From contig NZ_FNPL01000002.1 in NCBI RefSeq assembly GCF_900107305.1, positions 124,001 to 188,000 on the forward strand: a stretch of 64,000 nucleotides of DNA. The letters are read 5' to 3'. Shown in pieces: positions 63,580-64,000 of the stretch. Within the stretch, counting starts at the first letter, position 1. Each line of letters begins with the position of its first letter. The DNA is from Thermoactinomyces sp. DSM 45892. GTDB lineage: Bacteria > Bacillota > Bacilli > Thermoactinomycetales > Thermoactinomycetaceae. The translations under genes were made by a program, and so were the position numbers. Below the pieces are notes generated by a model. The model was not told the origin of the DNA, did no database searches, and saw nothing but the letters and a program-made list of their open reading frames with translations.

Positions 63580-64000
63580 AAATCTACACCCGAACAGGAG
63601 ATACCGGCAAAACCGCCGTCGTAGGTGGACGAGTCGACAAAGACGATATCCGCGTTGAAGCATACGGAACCATTGATGAATTAAACTCATTTGTAGGGGA
63701 ATCGATCACTCGCATGTCCCCCGAAAAACATGCCGATCTAATCAAGGACTTCACAGAGATCCAACATGAGTTGTTTGATGCAGGTGGAGACCTAGCTCAG
63801 GTAGGAAAAGAAAGACAATACAAAGTGACAGGCGATATGGTAACACGTTTAGAGAAATGGATTGATCAGTATGAATCAGAGCTTTCCCCATTGCGCCGTT
63901 TCATCTTACCCGGGGGAACTGCGTTGTCATCCAGCGTTCATATCTGCCGTACCATTACCCGTCGTGCAGAGCGTTGTGTGGTAAGTCTTTGTAAGTCAGA
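63576..64000 (+). CDS. pduO: Cob(I)alamin adenosyltransferase, PduO type (3' truncated by window)
   Basis: The ATG at 63576 opens a frame that runs off the window, giving 141 residues. MKIYTRTGDTGKTAVVGGR is the ATP-binding start of PduO-type ATP:corrinoid adenosyltransferases, followed by VEAYGTIDELNSFVG, FILPGGTALSSSVHICRT and RRAERCVV. The enzyme makes adenosylcobalamin from imported cobalamin, matching the upstream btuFCD genes; the order equals B. subtilis with YvqK last. Confidence 0.93.
   Translation, partial: MKIYTRTGDTGKTAVVGGRVDKDDIRVEAYGTIDELNSFVGESITRMSPEKHADLIKDFTEIQHELFDAGGDLAQVGKERQYKVTGDMVTRLEKWIDQYESELSPLRRFILPGGTALSSSVHICRTITRRAERCVVSLCKS

Overview
The window is chromosomal DNA of a low-to-mid GC Gram-positive bacterium (Bacillota, Bacillales side). 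The evidence is strong AGGAGG-type ribosome binding sites, frequent TTG/GTG starts, lipoprotein and sortase-free secreted proteins, and gene blocks shared with Bacillus: ptsHI, fadNAE, an alaR-alaT-like pair, glnQHMP, gatCAB, yerC-pcrB-pcrA-ligA and btuFCD plus a PduO-type adenosyltransferase. Family level is inference; Thermoactinomycetaceae would fit, but nothing here proves it. I saw no rRNA, tRNA, CRISPR array, intact transposon or prophage.

Layout. 1-1000: the end of fabI, then speH behind a structured leader. 1014-2969: ptsHI on the minus strand. 3166-6731: an M32 carboxypeptidase, a BioC-like methyltransferase and a PIG-L-type deacetylase. 7118-12579: the beta-oxidation operon fadNAE with a FadR-type operator. 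12717-17691: a small membrane protein, trhA, an alaT-like aminotransferase with its Lrp regulator, a toxin-antitoxin-like pair and proline dehydrogenase. 17947-22836: divergent P5C dehydrogenase (promoter with a cre site) and glnQHMP (TnrA-type box). 23035-28898: DedA, TatA-like, a small secreted protein, a SulP transporter, and cstA with a small ybdD-type partner gene. 29132-34128: gatCAB, a small membrane protein and an RlmCD-type methyltransferase. 34402-38732: a rifampicin-phosphotransferase-like enzyme, a degenerate amidase and a cyclophilin. 39077-44457: yerC-pcrB-pcrA-ligA. 44661-54163: two tandem transglutaminase-like lipoproteins, a pseudouridine synthase and two large class A penicillin-binding proteins. 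54275-60449: YkvI-like protein, a degenerate PlsY homologue, a DUF2797 protein, a two-domain hypothetical, a secreted nuclease/phosphatase-fold protein and a bicupin oxalate decarboxylase. 60589-64000: B12 uptake operon btuFCD running into a cobalamin adenosyltransferase cut by the window end.

Several units fit together. Fatty acid, proline and glutamine genes carry sequence matches to FadR, CcpA and TnrA sites, and HPr keeps the Ser46 needed for CcpA signalling. Most of the window is ordinary housekeeping DNA. The least explained elements are the structured leaders of speH and of the btu genes, the long hairpin before the rifampicin-phosphotransferase-like gene, the toxin-antitoxin-like pair, and three proteins that keep a fold but lose or change key residues (amidase, PlsY-like, oxalate decarboxylase lid).

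Starts were moved from the longest open frame to a downstream codon wherever a ribosome binding site clearly favoured it; this is stated per gene.
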